Positions 44,325 to 54,576 of a stretch of 64,000 bases of DNA are shown here, one piece after another. Both the position numbers and the translations under genes were made by a program. Below the pieces are notes generated by a model. That model was not told the origin of the DNA. It saw only the letters and a list, made by a program, of their open reading frames with translations, and ran no database searches. Origin of the DNA: Adenophora triphylla var. japonica (lineage: Eukaryota; Streptophyta; Magnoliopsida; Asterales; Campanulaceae); assembly GCA_022495995.1 (NCBI GenBank), contig JAFEMH010001363.1, positions 1 through 64,000 on the forward strand, written 5' to 3'. The number at the start of each line of letters is the position of its first letter. Positions within the stretch are counted from its first letter, which is position 1.

Positions 44325-45092
44325 TGAAAGAGTAAGATTTTAGGGAATAATTACTTCCCTATTTCGAATCAAATTGATATATTTGGTAAGTTGATTTTAT
44401 GACTTTCTTGAAAATATTTATATTATCCTATTATGAAAAGGACATTGTTAATATGTAAATATCTTTTATTTATGTACATATATTTAGACTAGGATTAATC
44501 TACTAACAAATCTCTTTTCTTGTGAGTGTGCTTTATGTTTCCATGTAGGAATTGGAATCTCACATATGGAAGAGTTCGATTGACGTGAAGATCTTCTCAA
44601 AGTGTCTATAAATACAAGTAAACATCACAAAGAGAAGACACAATTTTAGAGAACTATTTGGAAGACAAATTGATGTTTGTTCTTCACGTTTCAATTTTAC
44701 CTTTTAGGTTGTGAGTGAAGGTTGTGTCTTACATTCGAACTCACATCTATTTTTTCATCAAGTTCTTTGTTTTACTTCTGATTAGAATATGATCTATTTG
44801 GGAAAGGGAGACTGCTCTTATCATAGAAGGTGATTAGAACTTGTTTTAGTATTTTATATTTTTGTTTTCACTTATTTGTGTTTTTGTAAGTAACACTTTT
44901 TTAATAGCGAAAAGCTTTTTGGGCGTAAGCCTTATTTGTTGGGATTAGAACCAGTACACGTTTATAATTCTTGTGTTTATTTATTTTATTTCGCTGCATA
45001 TTGTTGGATGTGTGAACAATTGTATCTCACATCTGTTCTCACATATGTGTTCTGTTGAGTTTGCTTGGTTTTCTAGCTACACGAAACTTTCA
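44325..45092 (+). repeat. SIRE-b 3' LTR, 768 bp
   Basis: TGAAAGAG to CTTTCA. Same length as SIRE1's full 5' LTR but visibly diverged. Keeps the GATGTG/CACATC block near 45007-45033. TATA-like CTATAAATACAAG near 44605. Confidence 0.9.
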
Positions 45093-45518
45093 CTTTGGTT
45101 TATTCTGTCGTATCTGTGTCGGATACTCCCATTCTAGTATTGTTGATAAGAGTTCGGCGGAGGAAATCGAATAGTCCAAGCATCAAATACTCGTTCCACT
45201 CTGTTCCATAAAAAAATATCACTTTTTTTTTTTTAAAAATAAGCTGTATTTATTTGCACAAGTTTCTCTCCATAGTTTACATGCTTTTTCATGAATTTTT
45301 TTTAAACATATAACACCAAAATACAAAACTAGAGGCTCATTTAACGGGTCAAACTGGAATCCTTTCCATTAATTATTCATTACAAAAAAAAATGTACAAC
45401 CAGAAACTCATCACCTGCTTGACTGAACCATCTAATGATTGTATCCTGAAAAATAATTATTTAGTCATGCATACCTTTCTTTTTATACTAAAACACCTAT
45501 TCAACTATCAATATTATA
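45093..45518. other. Intergenic, no gene seen
   Basis: AT-rich. TCGTTCCACTCTGTTCCATAAAAAAATATCAC near 45182 resembles a decayed MITE end. Nothing coding is supported. Confidence 0.4.
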
Positions 45519-45905
45519 CTCCCTCCCTCCCACTACAAATTATACATTTACTATTTACACGAAAATTAAAAATTAAGAACATATATAGTGTAGGATGTGT
45601 ATGAAAAATGAGGTAAAAGAGAGAAAATGGGTTAGAAAATAATAATTGATGTGAGTATGATATGGGCGTCCCAAAGTAATTAGCAAAGTCCCGAAATATA
45701 AATGAGACCCACTTGTCATACTCACAACTATTATCCACTTATTTCACTTTCTCTCTCCTACCAAACTATTTACACTCACAACACATCACCTTTTTTTACC
45801 CTCTTTCTTAATTCTTGTGTCAACCCATTTTGTGTATTACTTACCGTGGGACGGAGGAAGTAGTTTGTAGGACGAAGGAAGTAGTTTGTAGTGGGACGGA
45901 GAGAA
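45519..45905. mobile_element. Stowaway-like MITE, degraded right end
   Basis: Left end TA|CTCCCTCCCTCCCACTACAAAT; right end GTTTGTAGTGGGACGGAGAGAA|TA in inverted agreement. A short duplication of GAAGTAGTTTGTAG is present at the right end. Confidence 0.75.
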
Positions 45906-46001
45906 TATAATTTTCCATAAAAAAGTGTTCCGACACAAACAGTGCATTTTTTAAAGACAAAGGGAGTAGGTATTACGTGGGACCCATTAAGCACTATGTG
46001 C

Positions 46002-46503
46002 TAGGGCTGTTACACGAAACGAGCCGGCTCAGGCTCGGCTCGTGAAAGCTCGAGTTCGAGTGGGCTCGAGGTGAACTCGAGCTCGAACCGATTTTTAAGC
46101 TCGTTTTCTTTTTTGAGCCGGCTCGTGTTCGGCTCATATGTTCGACGAGCTCTGACCGAGATCAACTTGTTTGAGCTCGGCTCGTTAAGCTCGTTAAAAG
46201 CTCGAATGAGTTTTTTTCGCGAATGACTTGTTTAGGCTCATTTAGGCTCGAGATCGATTACAACTCGAATTAGTGCTCGATAAAGCTCGTTTGATTTTAG
46301 ATTTTTTTCAAAAAATAAGTCCAAGCTCGAGCTCGACTCGTTAATACTCGAGTTCGAGCAGCTCGCGAAAAGATCACGAACAACTCGAAACTCGATTCGA
46401 TCCGAGCTCGAACAGTCATACTGGGCTCGAGCTCGATAACTTTTATACGAGCTCGAGCTCGAAACTTCAAAGCTCAACTCGGCTCGGTTCGTTTACAGCC
46501 CTA
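46002..46503. mobile_element. MITE-like element built of CTCGAGCTCG units
   Basis: Ends TAGGGCTGTTACACGAAACGAGCC and, inverted, TAGGGCTGTAAACGAACCGAGCC. The interior is a dense set of GAGCTCGAGCTCGA words in both directions. The ends recall hAT-type MITEs, but no 8-bp target duplication was found. Confidence 0.65.
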
Positions 46504-46813
46504 CCAGGAAATCGACAGTTCAAATCGGGGAACCGGAACAAGAGAACCGATTTGCATTTATCTTAGTTTTTGATTAATTTTTAAAACAAATCTGTTATAA
46601 ATAATATTTTTTAATTCATTTTCATTCAAGACCGTTAGATTTTAACAATTTCTTGAAAAATAGTAACCAAAATACAATTTTTTTAAAACAATGACCAAAA
46701 TATAGTTTTTGAAAAAGAACGACCAAAATACTGGTTCCATATCTTTTTTATGGTTTTACGGAATCGGAACCGGCGGTTCGGAATCGTGAACCGCTTGTGC
46801 ATGTCTAAGTCTA
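46504..46813. other. Possible second hAT-like MITE remnant
   Basis: Contains CGGGGAACCGGAAC on the left and GGAACCGGCGGTTCGG plus GAACCGCTTGTGCATGTC on the right, an inverted relation. No clear target duplication. Confidence 0.3.
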
Positions 46814-47112
46814 CTCCCACCATTCACATAACTGTTATTTTTTGGTTTTCACAAGTTATTTTTATTTTTTTTTGGTTTTTCATCGGTTTTATGAAAAACA
46901 ATTATTATTATACTTTAATGAAGAAACTATCAAGTTTACCTTTATTTATTATTTCCTTCTCCTACATTACTTCACTCACTAAAACAATTAATACAATTGT
47001 TCAAGTTCTTATGTAGGTATAAATTTGGAAATTGAATACTTTTCAACCCAAAAGTGGTAATTATTTGGACAAAAATGGTCAAAAAACGACAATTATTTTT
47101 TATCGGAGGTAG
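46814..47112. mobile_element. Decayed Stowaway-like MITE
   Basis: TA|CTCCCACCATTCACATAACTGTTATTTTTTGG on the left and, inverted, CTACCTCCGATAAAAAATAATTGTCG on the right, followed by TA. Imperfect ends. Confidence 0.5.
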
Positions 47113-47819
47113 TATAATGTTTGCCTTAAATAGATTAACATTGGGGAGTGAAATAAGTAATTAATGTTCAGTTAATGCTTATAGATAAAAGAAAAAATAG
47201 CTAAAGTGGACACTCTTTAAATTAATATTCAATAAATTAATAAAATTTTTAAAATAATAAATTTGTTCAATCCCGACATGAGTTAGCTAAAAAATTACAA
47301 AAATCGATATAATAATATGATAATAATTTTTCTGGAGACCCTTTATAATTTTAGGTCTCAATGAAGTCATAATTTATAATTCATAGAATTGAAAAAAAAT
47401 TATTATTACAATTAGATGAAAATATGACTATATATTTTTAAAGTCTTAATGTCGTTTATATACCAAATTTGTTTTGAAAATACATTGAATATCGTTATTC
47501 TTCTCATGTGCAATGAATTCAAAGTTATTATTTTCAATTTTCAATGCCTTCAATTTATTATATACATATAGTGAATTTTCAATTTTCAAAGTTATTATTA
47601 TCGATAAATTAATAATTTTAATTAATAAATTTCATTGGTCCCGACATTATTAATTTATAGATTTTTTTACTGTATTTAGAAATAAATTTGAAAATCTAAA
47701 ATGATTTACATTTAGAGAAACAGAGAATGTATTAAGTAGGTGTGTTTTTTTCTTGATGAAAATATTTAACTATAAAAACATCCACAATAATAAAACAATA
47801 AAGTTCTTTTTATATAGTA
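47113..47819. other. AT-rich intergenic, no gene
   Basis: About 700 bp of AT-rich sequence. No coding frame or clear element seen. Confidence 0.5.
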
Positions 47820-48098
47820 CTCATTTCGATCAAAACAATAATCATTTTTGGATTTTTTACATGTTAAAAGAAACAATTATTAGTACAATTTAATGAAAAA
47901 ACTACACAATTTACCTTATTTATTACTCCCTCCATTATTTCACCCAATAAAGCAATTACTCCAATGATCCAAGTTTCATTGTAGGAACAAATATGGAAAG
48001 TTAATTTTTTCAATTAAAAATGATAATTATTTTGAATCAAATTTTTGATAGAAAATGGCATTTATTTTGGAACTGAATTTTGAAACGGAAGGAAGATG
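47820..48098. mobile_element. Decayed Stowaway-like MITE
   Basis: TA|CTCATTTCGATCAAAACAATAATCATTTTTGG, with an inverted right side ending AAACGGAAGGAAGATG|TA. Weak but same plan as 46814-47112. Confidence 0.4.
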
Positions 48099-48148
48099 TA
48101 TATACTCTAGTAGTGGCTTTCACATAACACGTCACTTTATGTCAATAA

Positions 48149-48346
48149 GGCTCCGTTTGTTTAGCGTAAACATTTTTCAGAAAATGATTTCCTGCAAAAT
48201 GTTTTTCGAAAAATGAAAATATTTTCCAAAAAATGAGATAAACATGTTTAGCGTAAAATATTTTCTCAATTTTTCGGTGCGAAACAAACACCGGAAAATG
48301 GGGAAAATGTTTTCCGGAAAACATTTTCCCCCAAACAAACGGAGCC
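48149..48346. mobile_element. Tourist-like MITE, 198 bp
   Basis: Inverted ends GGCTCCGTTTGTTT are perfect over 14 bp and flanked by TAA (48146-48148 and 48347-48349), as for PIF/Harbinger MITEs. Interior has inverted GGAAAATG/CATTTTCC words. Confidence 0.9.
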
Positions 48347-48355
48347 TAAGTAATA

Positions 48356-48551
48356 CTCCCTCCGTCCCACATCAAATGAGCCATGAGATCATTTCATGGT
48401 TTTTAAGAAATTTTTTATCATGGATTTGAGTTCTTTGTTGTCTCTACTAAGTTATCGAAGTAATATTGAAATGCTGACTTCCTGCAAATACAAAGAACGT
48501 CCAATAGCGTCTGCTCATAAATTAAAGATATAAAGATTGTAAAATGGATTT
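48356..48551. mobile_element. Stowaway-like left end, no partner
   Basis: TA|CTCCCTCCGTCCCACATCAAATGAGCC is a typical left end. The opposite end is not seen before or after the Tat2 insertion, so this is a fragment or the right end has decayed. Confidence 0.4.
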
Positions 48552-48556
48552 GAAAC
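48552..48556. repeat. Tat2 target-site duplication, left (GAAAC)
   Basis: Repeated at 61998-62002. Confidence 0.93.
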
Positions 48557-49263
48557 TGATGCGATATCATAAAGTGTGGTTGGGCCTAATATCAATTGGG
48601 CCATAAGGCAGCATAATGGGCCTAATTGAATAAAGGCCCCGTTGGTGTAATATGACAACGAGTTTGGTCCAATGGCGGGAAGTCCCCTGCGAGATGGGAC
48701 CATCCCGCCCAAGGATGTTGGAGAGCTTATAAAATGAGTCAACCCATGATGAGAGGCATAAATAATGGGCTCCGTATGGCGGAAATCATGGTGACCTTGA
48801 TTGTTGAACCATGGACATTGTTGCCGCCTGAGAAGCCTGTTGTCGCTTGCGGCTTAGTAAAAGGACATCCCGCTTCGGAACTCAGTAGTCCACTGTAGCT
48901 TGATGTGACCAGGTGAACAGTGAAATCCCACTATCTTTGGGTTGGTTGAGACCATTGGCTGGATGATTGACGTGTGTCCCCCATGTGCATGGCACATGGG
49001 GGGTTTGGGGTATAAAAAAGGGAGACCTTCTTCATTTACATGTATGTATCTCTCTCTCTACTTTCTCTCTCTAGAACATCCATTGTTATATCACCTTCCT
49101 TGTTCATCTAACCTTACTTTCACACCGGAGGGGGTACGCCGGAGTCACCCCCGGCCTAGTTTACCTTGTTCTTTATGTGCAGGAGACTAACCAAGTAAGG
49201 AGGCAAAAGTATCGATAAGTTCAAGTTCACCAGTGCAACCTCGCATTTTTCGTGGTAGCATCA
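48557..49263 (+). repeat. Tat2 5' LTR, 707 bp
   Basis: Nearly identical to 61289-61997. Contains a TATA box at 49011-49020 with a perfect dyad just upstream. Confidence 0.95.
48978..49020 (+). promoter_or_regulatory. Tat2 LTR core promoter: dyad plus TATA box
   Basis: CCCCCATGTGC-ATG-GCACATGGGGG (11-bp arms, 3-bp centre, 48978-49002) lies 8 bp before TATAAAAAAG (49011-49020). The 3' LTR has the same pair near 61710-61752. Confidence 0.7.
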
Positions 49264-49266
49264 GTT

Positions 49267-49284
49267 GGTTCCGTTGCCGGGACC
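49267..49284 (+). other. Tat2 primer-binding site (candidate)
   Basis: TGGTTCCGTTGCCGGGAC starts three bases after the LTR. It resembles the TGGCGCCGTTGCCGGGGA type used with tRNA-Asp in some plant gypsy elements, with mismatches. Confidence 0.65.
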
Positions 49285-49477
49285 TGAATGGTAACATTGT
49301 TTTGGTTGGATAATTGTTGGGTAAGGTTGGAAAGGTTTGCTGAAGGATACGGTGGGTTTGGTCTGGGTTTTCTTCAGTTTTTGTTCTTGGTGAAAGGTAT
49401 TCTGCAGGTGGTTATTTGGTGTTGAAGTTGATTGTGATCAGTTTAAGATTGTTTAACAAGCCCAGAAAATAGTCAAA

Positions 49478-51199
49478 ATGGTACAAGAAAAGGATACTCA
49501 GGCCAAGGGAGCCCAGAATCCGATGACGGAAACTCCAAATGCCAAGGATACTCGCAAGGACGCCCGCGGGGCGAGATCTGGGACTGCTCGCGAAGGCGAT
49601 GTCCATATTTCCGAGACAGATTCGGCAATTAGGAGCGCCCGGAGGCGAGAAGACAGAGAGCGAGAAGCGAGAAACAAAGGAAAGGAAGGACAGCGAGACC
49701 CCGTTCCATCTAAAACCCAGAGTGCCAGGGCCGAAGCGGAACAGTTAAGAAAGGAGAATGCTTATATGATGAAGGTTCTCGCGAACAATGAGAGGTTAAA
49801 AAAGATGGGCCAGGCACCTACTGTGATCCCGCCTGAGCTGTCAGTCGAAGTGGAAGGACAAGATAGAGGAAGGCAAAGCGCCAGTCGAAGTGCATCCAGG
49901 AGGGATGAGGGGCGAACGAGGGACATGCCACCGCCCGAGAGTGAGGAAAGAGTTCACAGGCGTCAAGATGATGAGAGAGCGAGATCTGAAAGGGTTAAAA
50001 GGAGACGTGCAGATCGCATTGAAGAAGGAAAGATTTATCATAAGTCGGGAAATTCGCGAGATGACTCTTACTATTTTGGATATGAAAGCGATGAGGGATC
50101 CACAACCGACAGAGATTATGTGCCAAGTCGCTCGAGGTATTCCGATGATGATACATATGTGAGAGAAAGGTCGCACAGATCAAGGCATTCTGACAGAGCT
50201 CGTCGAGATGAAGTGTCGCTACGGGATAGAGATCATAGGCAGCGAGAAAGGATTGATAGAGAAAGGAGTGATAGAGAAAGGGCGGAGAAGGCCGCCGAAG
50301 CCGACAAGATTGCGGAGGCTATCAGAGTGGCCGAAGCTTTGAAAGCCGTAGAATTAGCCAAAACCGCAGAATTGGAGAAGGCGAAGAAAAGTGAAGATGA
50401 TAAATGGAAATCCGAAATGGCGGAGATGGCTAAGAAGATTAAAGAGTTGGAAGCGGGAACCAAGCCCCAGGAAGTGAAAGGTTCTTATTTGGCCCCGTTT
50501 GTAAAGAACATTCAGATTGCCGCCCCTGACCCTGCTTTCCGCATGCCAAATTTACCAAGTTATTCGGGGAATACTAGAGCTAACACTCATATTGGAGGGT
50601 TTGAGGTAACGTTGTCGTTGCTGACCGACAATGAAGCTGTAATCTGCAAGGCGTTTGCGAGCACCCTTGCTGATCACGCACTGGAATGGTTCTTGGCACA
50701 GCCGGCGGAATCAGTGATGGGGCATCAGGACCTCAAAAATAAGTTTTTGGCGAGATTCTGGATCGGGAGCGCAGCCTCGCTCAAAAACCGAACCGTGTAG
50801 TTTGAACCGGTATGAAGGAGAGAGCATTTCGGCTTTCACGAGTATAGATTTATGGAAGTCGCAAACCGGATTGCGGACGTCAGTCAGAGCGAGATTATTA
50901 TGCTATTTAACTCGGGGTTGTTGCCAGGCCTGTTCAAGGCGGAGTCTGTATGCGCTTGCCGAAGACAACCGGTGAGTTGTATGAAAGGGTTAGAGCTTAT
51001 CGCAGTGGTTTCGAGAAGGAAGCTGTCAAGGCCGCCCTCGCGGCCAAAGAGCTCCGGCAAGAAGAGTGTCAAAGAGCGGATTGAAATTGTAAAAGATGAA
51101 AGCAAGGCCGATAGAGGAGGTCGCGGCGGATCTCAGACCGGCGGAAGCAAAGGGGGTCGAGGTAGAGGTCGTGGAGCAGGGAAGGATCATCAAATTTAG
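49478..51199 (+). pseudogene. Tat2 gag (frameshifted)
   Basis: ATG at 49478 opens 440 codons: a long charged, Arg/Glu/Asp-rich N-terminus with coiled-coil potential (about 60-330), then the gag domain with FEVTLSLLTDNEAVICKAFASTL, ALEWFLAQPAESV and LKNKFLARF. A stop at 50798-50800 follows a frame slip. The continuation in other frames shows FMEVANRIADVSQSEIIMLFNSGLLPG (50852 onward) and an Arg/Gly-rich tail. At least three shifts lie between 50750 and 51100. Confidence 0.85.
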
Positions 51200-52910
51200 T
51201 AAGTTGAACACTACGATGAGCGAGATCTGGAGGAAGGAGGAATTCCCAGAGCCTTATCCCATTCGAGAAGATACTTATGGGGCCCGGGATCCAAGCAAAT
51301 ATTGCGATTTTCATAAGGACAAGGGACATACAATAGAAGACTGTTATAATTTGAGAAAGTTGATTCAAGTCAGGATTGATAAAGGCGATTTCAAACAATA
51401 TCTCGAGGATAGTGCGAGGCGAGAAGAAGGGGGGCGACAAGATAGAGCCCAGGGTCGAAACGTAGTCGATGTGATCCAGGACCCATTACCTAGTGTCGCA
51501 CAGTTGGACAATCAAATTATGATGTTGACGCACAGTTTCGATATTCCCCCGTTTGTCGCCAGTGAAGACAAGGTGATTAGTTTTTCAAGAAGTGAGCTTG
51601 CCGCAACAAAGGGCCATGGGAGCCAACCAGTTATTATCACCATATGCCCGGGAAATAATGTAGTGCAACGCGTGATGGTTGATTCGGGAGCTAGCAGGAA
51701 TGTGTTGTATTATGAAGCCTTCAAAAGGATGAACTACTCTGACGCTAATCTGGTGCCCTACCAGGGATGCCTTGAAGGATTTACAAATCACTCTGTTAAG
51801 GTTAAAGGGACAATCCTGTTTGAAGTAGAGATTGGTGAAGGCGAATTGGTGAGGGGCGAAATGGTGGAGTTTTTTGTGATTGATTTGGTTTCCGCTTACA
51901 ATGCAATAGTTGGAATTCCCTTTTTGTTAAGTTTTGAAATGGTGCTGTCTATCCCGCATCAGAGGGTAAAGTACCCCACGGCCCGAGGCATAGGCTGTTT
52001 GAAGAGTGAGGCTATCACTGTTGCGAGGAAAAAGAAGGAGATGGTGAAAGCAAAAGGGAAAGCCACTTGCTCATTGATGACAAAGTCTGATTCTCGCCAA
52101 CTAAGGATTAATATGATTAAGCTTGATGAATGCGAAAATGAACTAGTGGTATCTGAGAGTTTGAAGAATGGTACAGCTTTGGTTGCCGATGAGGCGAGAA
52201 AGGCACCGGAGATTGTCGAAGAGGTAATCAAAGTTTTTAATGGTCGAGATTCCAGCCAGTTGAGCGCCGGCAAGAGCGTTAGAGGCGAGATGGTCTTGGG
52301 GATAGAAGTTGTGAATGGGACGCCAAGCTTGAGCTATGCTAGAGTGGTGCAGTTTGTCGACATGGGTGAGCCCAGGGTTGAAGAGATTATGATTGAGGAG
52401 ATTTTTGATAGTGAATCTGAGGAAGATTGCGAGATGATAGAAGTGGAGACCCCCGAGGGGCGGCCGACGGGAAATACATTTGCTGATTCGGGAAAGATGA
52501 TTCCCGCCAAGGCCCGGGAGAGCAAGAAGCGGAAAAGGATAGAGTTCGAAACTTTGCAGACGCGAGATGAGCCCGAGCTCCAGGCGGGGGAGGAGCTGGA
52601 AGAAGTGGAGATCAACCGTTACTTCCCAGAGCAGCGAGTTAAGATTGGGAAACAGTTGTTCAGAGATGAGCGAGAGCAATTGGTTGAATTTCTTAAAGAT
52701 AATGTGGATGTGTTTGCATGGCGACCTGAGGATATGAAGGGAATAGATGAGAATGTCGCTTTGCATTGCTTGAATGCCGATCCTAATGTAGAGCCGTTCA
52801 AGCAAAGGGTCAGGCATTTGTCGCCAGAAAAGGAAGGCGCGGTTTTGGAAGAGGTGGATAAATTGTTGAAGGCCGGAATCATTGAGCGATTCGGTATCCC
52901 GAGTGGTTAG
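51096..52910 (+). CDS. Tat2 gag C-terminus, protease and RT start
   Basis: An open frame of 604 codons. Zinc-knuckle-like CDFHKDKGHTIEDC at 70-83. Aspartic protease with VMVDSGASRNVL, catalytic Asp at 196, and YNAIVGIPFL. An acidic linker follows (about 320-510). RT opening: LVEFLKDNVDVFAWRPEDMKGI, SPEKEGAVLEEVDKLLKAGIIE. It stops at 52908-52910 in the place where RT should read on; the next frame starts within a few bases. Confidence 0.88.
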   Translation: MKARPIEEVAADLRPAEAKGVEVEVVEQGRIIKFSKLNTTMSEIWRKEEFPEPYPIREDTYGARDPSKYCDFHKDKGHTIEDCYNLRKLIQVRIDKGDFKQYLEDSARREEGGRQDRAQGRNVVDVIQDPLPSVAQLDNQIMMLTHSFDIPPFVASEDKVISFSRSELAATKGHGSQPVIITICPGNNVVQRVMVDSGASRNVLYYEAFKRMNYSDANLVPYQGCLEGFTNHSVKVKGTILFEVEIGEGELVRGEMVEFFVIDLVSAYNAIVGIPFLLSFEMVLSIPHQRVKYPTARGIGCLKSEAITVARKKKEMVKAKGKATCSLMTKSDSRQLRINMIKLDECENELVVSESLKNGTALVADEARKAPEIVEEVIKVFNGRDSSQLSAGKSVRGEMVLGIEVVNGTPSLSYARVVQFVDMGEPRVEEIMIEEIFDSESEEDCEMIEVETPEGRPTGNTFADSGKMIPAKARESKKRKRIEFETLQTRDEPELQAGEELEEVEINRYFPEQRVKIGKQLFRDEREQLVEFLKDNVDVFAWRPEDMKGIDENVALHCLNADPNVEPFKQRVRHLSPEKEGAVLEEVDKLLKAGIIERFGIPSG

Positions 52911-52922
52911 CTTTGTCCCGTT

Positions 52923-54557
52923 ATGGTGTTAAAGTCAAATAAAAAATGGAGAATGTGCATTGACTTTACTGATTTGAACACTGTTTGTCCCAAAGATTGC
53001 TACCCGTTGCCTAGGATTGATAAATTGGTGGATTCGATTGCCGGCCATAGGGTCTTTAGCTTCATTGATGCGTACTCGGGGTACCATCAAATCAAGATGT
53101 GCGAGAATGATAAGGCTAAAATGGATTTCCGAACTCCTAAAGGAAATTTCTGTTACAAGATGATGCCTTTTGGCTTGAAGAATGCCGGCGACTTATCGGC
53201 CGAATGGTGAATGATGTTTTCAAGTCGCAGATTAGGCGAAACTTGGAGGCTTATATTGATGATATGGTAATAAAGACAAAGGAGTATGATCATGTGCTTG
53301 ATCTCATTTGAAACATTTGAGAATCTGAGGAGGAACTCCATGAAGTTAAACCCGAGTAAGTGCACGTTTGGCGTAACTGCGGGAAAGTTTCTGGGTTTTC
53401 TAATAAATAGGCGCGGGATAGAGGCCAATCTCGAAAAAATTCAAGCTATCCTAGATATGTCGCCGCCCAAATCGATTCGAGAAATTCAAAGGTTGAATGG
53501 GAGGATTATCGCCTTGGGGAGATTCATTTCTAAGCTGGCCGAAAAATGTTTGCCGTTTTTTAAAGTTTTGAAGGGGGTGAAGAGCTTTGCATGGGATGAA
53601 GAGTGTGATGCCGCATTTGAACAGATGAAGGTGTATCTGGGTAAGCCGCCGTTATTATGTAGCCCTGTTGAGGGAGAAGAGTTATTTGTTTACTTGGCGG
53701 CTTCAGATTTGGCAGTTGCGGCAGTTCTTATGCGAGAAGAAAAGGGGAATCAGAGACCGATTTACTATGTGTCTAAGGCATTAAGCGAGGTCGAGTCAAG
53801 ATATTTTAATGCCGAGAAGATGGCGTACGCTTTGGTTGTGGCCGCTCGCAAGTTGAGGGCTTATTTCGTCGCACACACCATTGTCGTGCTAAGTGACGCT
53901 CCCTTGAGAAAGATTTTGCAGCGACCTGATGCCGCGGGAAGATTGCTGAAATGGTCAATTGAGTTAACTGAGTTTGATTTAATGTATGAAGCTCGCCGGG
54001 CGATTAAGGCGCAGGCGCTGGCAGATTTCATCGTTGAGACATCTTTTACGAAGTCGCATGAGGAGTTGGTGGAAGGTACGGTGAAAAAGAAAGCGGAAAA
54101 GAAGGTAGGGCCCAGTTTGCGGGAAGAGAAGGAAAGGCCATCCGATTCTTTGGGCTCGTATGTAGATGGGTCATCTTCAAAGGATAAGGGCGGCGCGGGA
54201 ATCACTCTGACCTCGCCGGATGAGGAAGTGAAGTATGAGAAAGCCCTAGGATTTAAGTTTAATGTCTCGAATAATCAAGCAGAGTACGAGGCATTGATTG
54301 CCGGAGTAGAATTGGCGCTAGATATTGGGTTGACAAAGATAGTGATTCACTCGATTCCCGCTAATTGTCAATCGATAAAGGGCGAGTACGGAGTTTTGAG
54401 TGCGGTGCTAATAAAATATTGTGACTTGGCGAGAAGTTTGCTAAAAAGTTTTGAATTCTGGGAGTTGGTTCAGATTGATAGAGCTGATAATTCGCGAGCT
54501 GATGAGTTGAGTAGGTCGGCGGGATCCGAAGGACGAGCACCGCCGATGAGCCAATGA
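52923..54557 (+). pseudogene. Tat2 reverse transcriptase, RNase H and archaeal-type RNase H (one break)
   Basis: First part (52923-53210): WRMCIDFTDLNTVCPKDCYPLP, FSFIDAYSGYHQIKM and MMPFGLKNAG. A frameshift near 53190 precedes the catalytic YIDDM (53252-53266). Second part (53286-54557): KLNPSKCTFGV, GKFLGFLINRRGIEANLEK, RNase H with RPIYYVSKALSEVESRY and GRLLKWSIELTEFDLMYEAR, then aRNH with SYVDGSSSKDKGGAGI, NNQAEYEALIAGV and the terminal NSRADELSR. In aRNH a change in the expected GDS motif (IHSIPANCQS) is notable. Dual RNase H marks the Tat lineage. Confidence 0.9.
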
Positions 54558-54576
54558 TTGAATATGTGGATATGCG

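Larger units (their letters stand above)
41050..45092 (+). mobile_element. SIRE-b: 3' portion of a second SIRE-type copia element
   Basis: Homology to SIRE1 begins abruptly at 41050 (GTGAGTCTT, equivalent to 33386) and runs through the spacer, extra ORF, polypurine tract and 3' LTR (44325-45092). The 5' LTR, gag and pol are absent. It is clearly diverged from SIRE1, so it is a different and older copy or subfamily. Confidence 0.9.
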
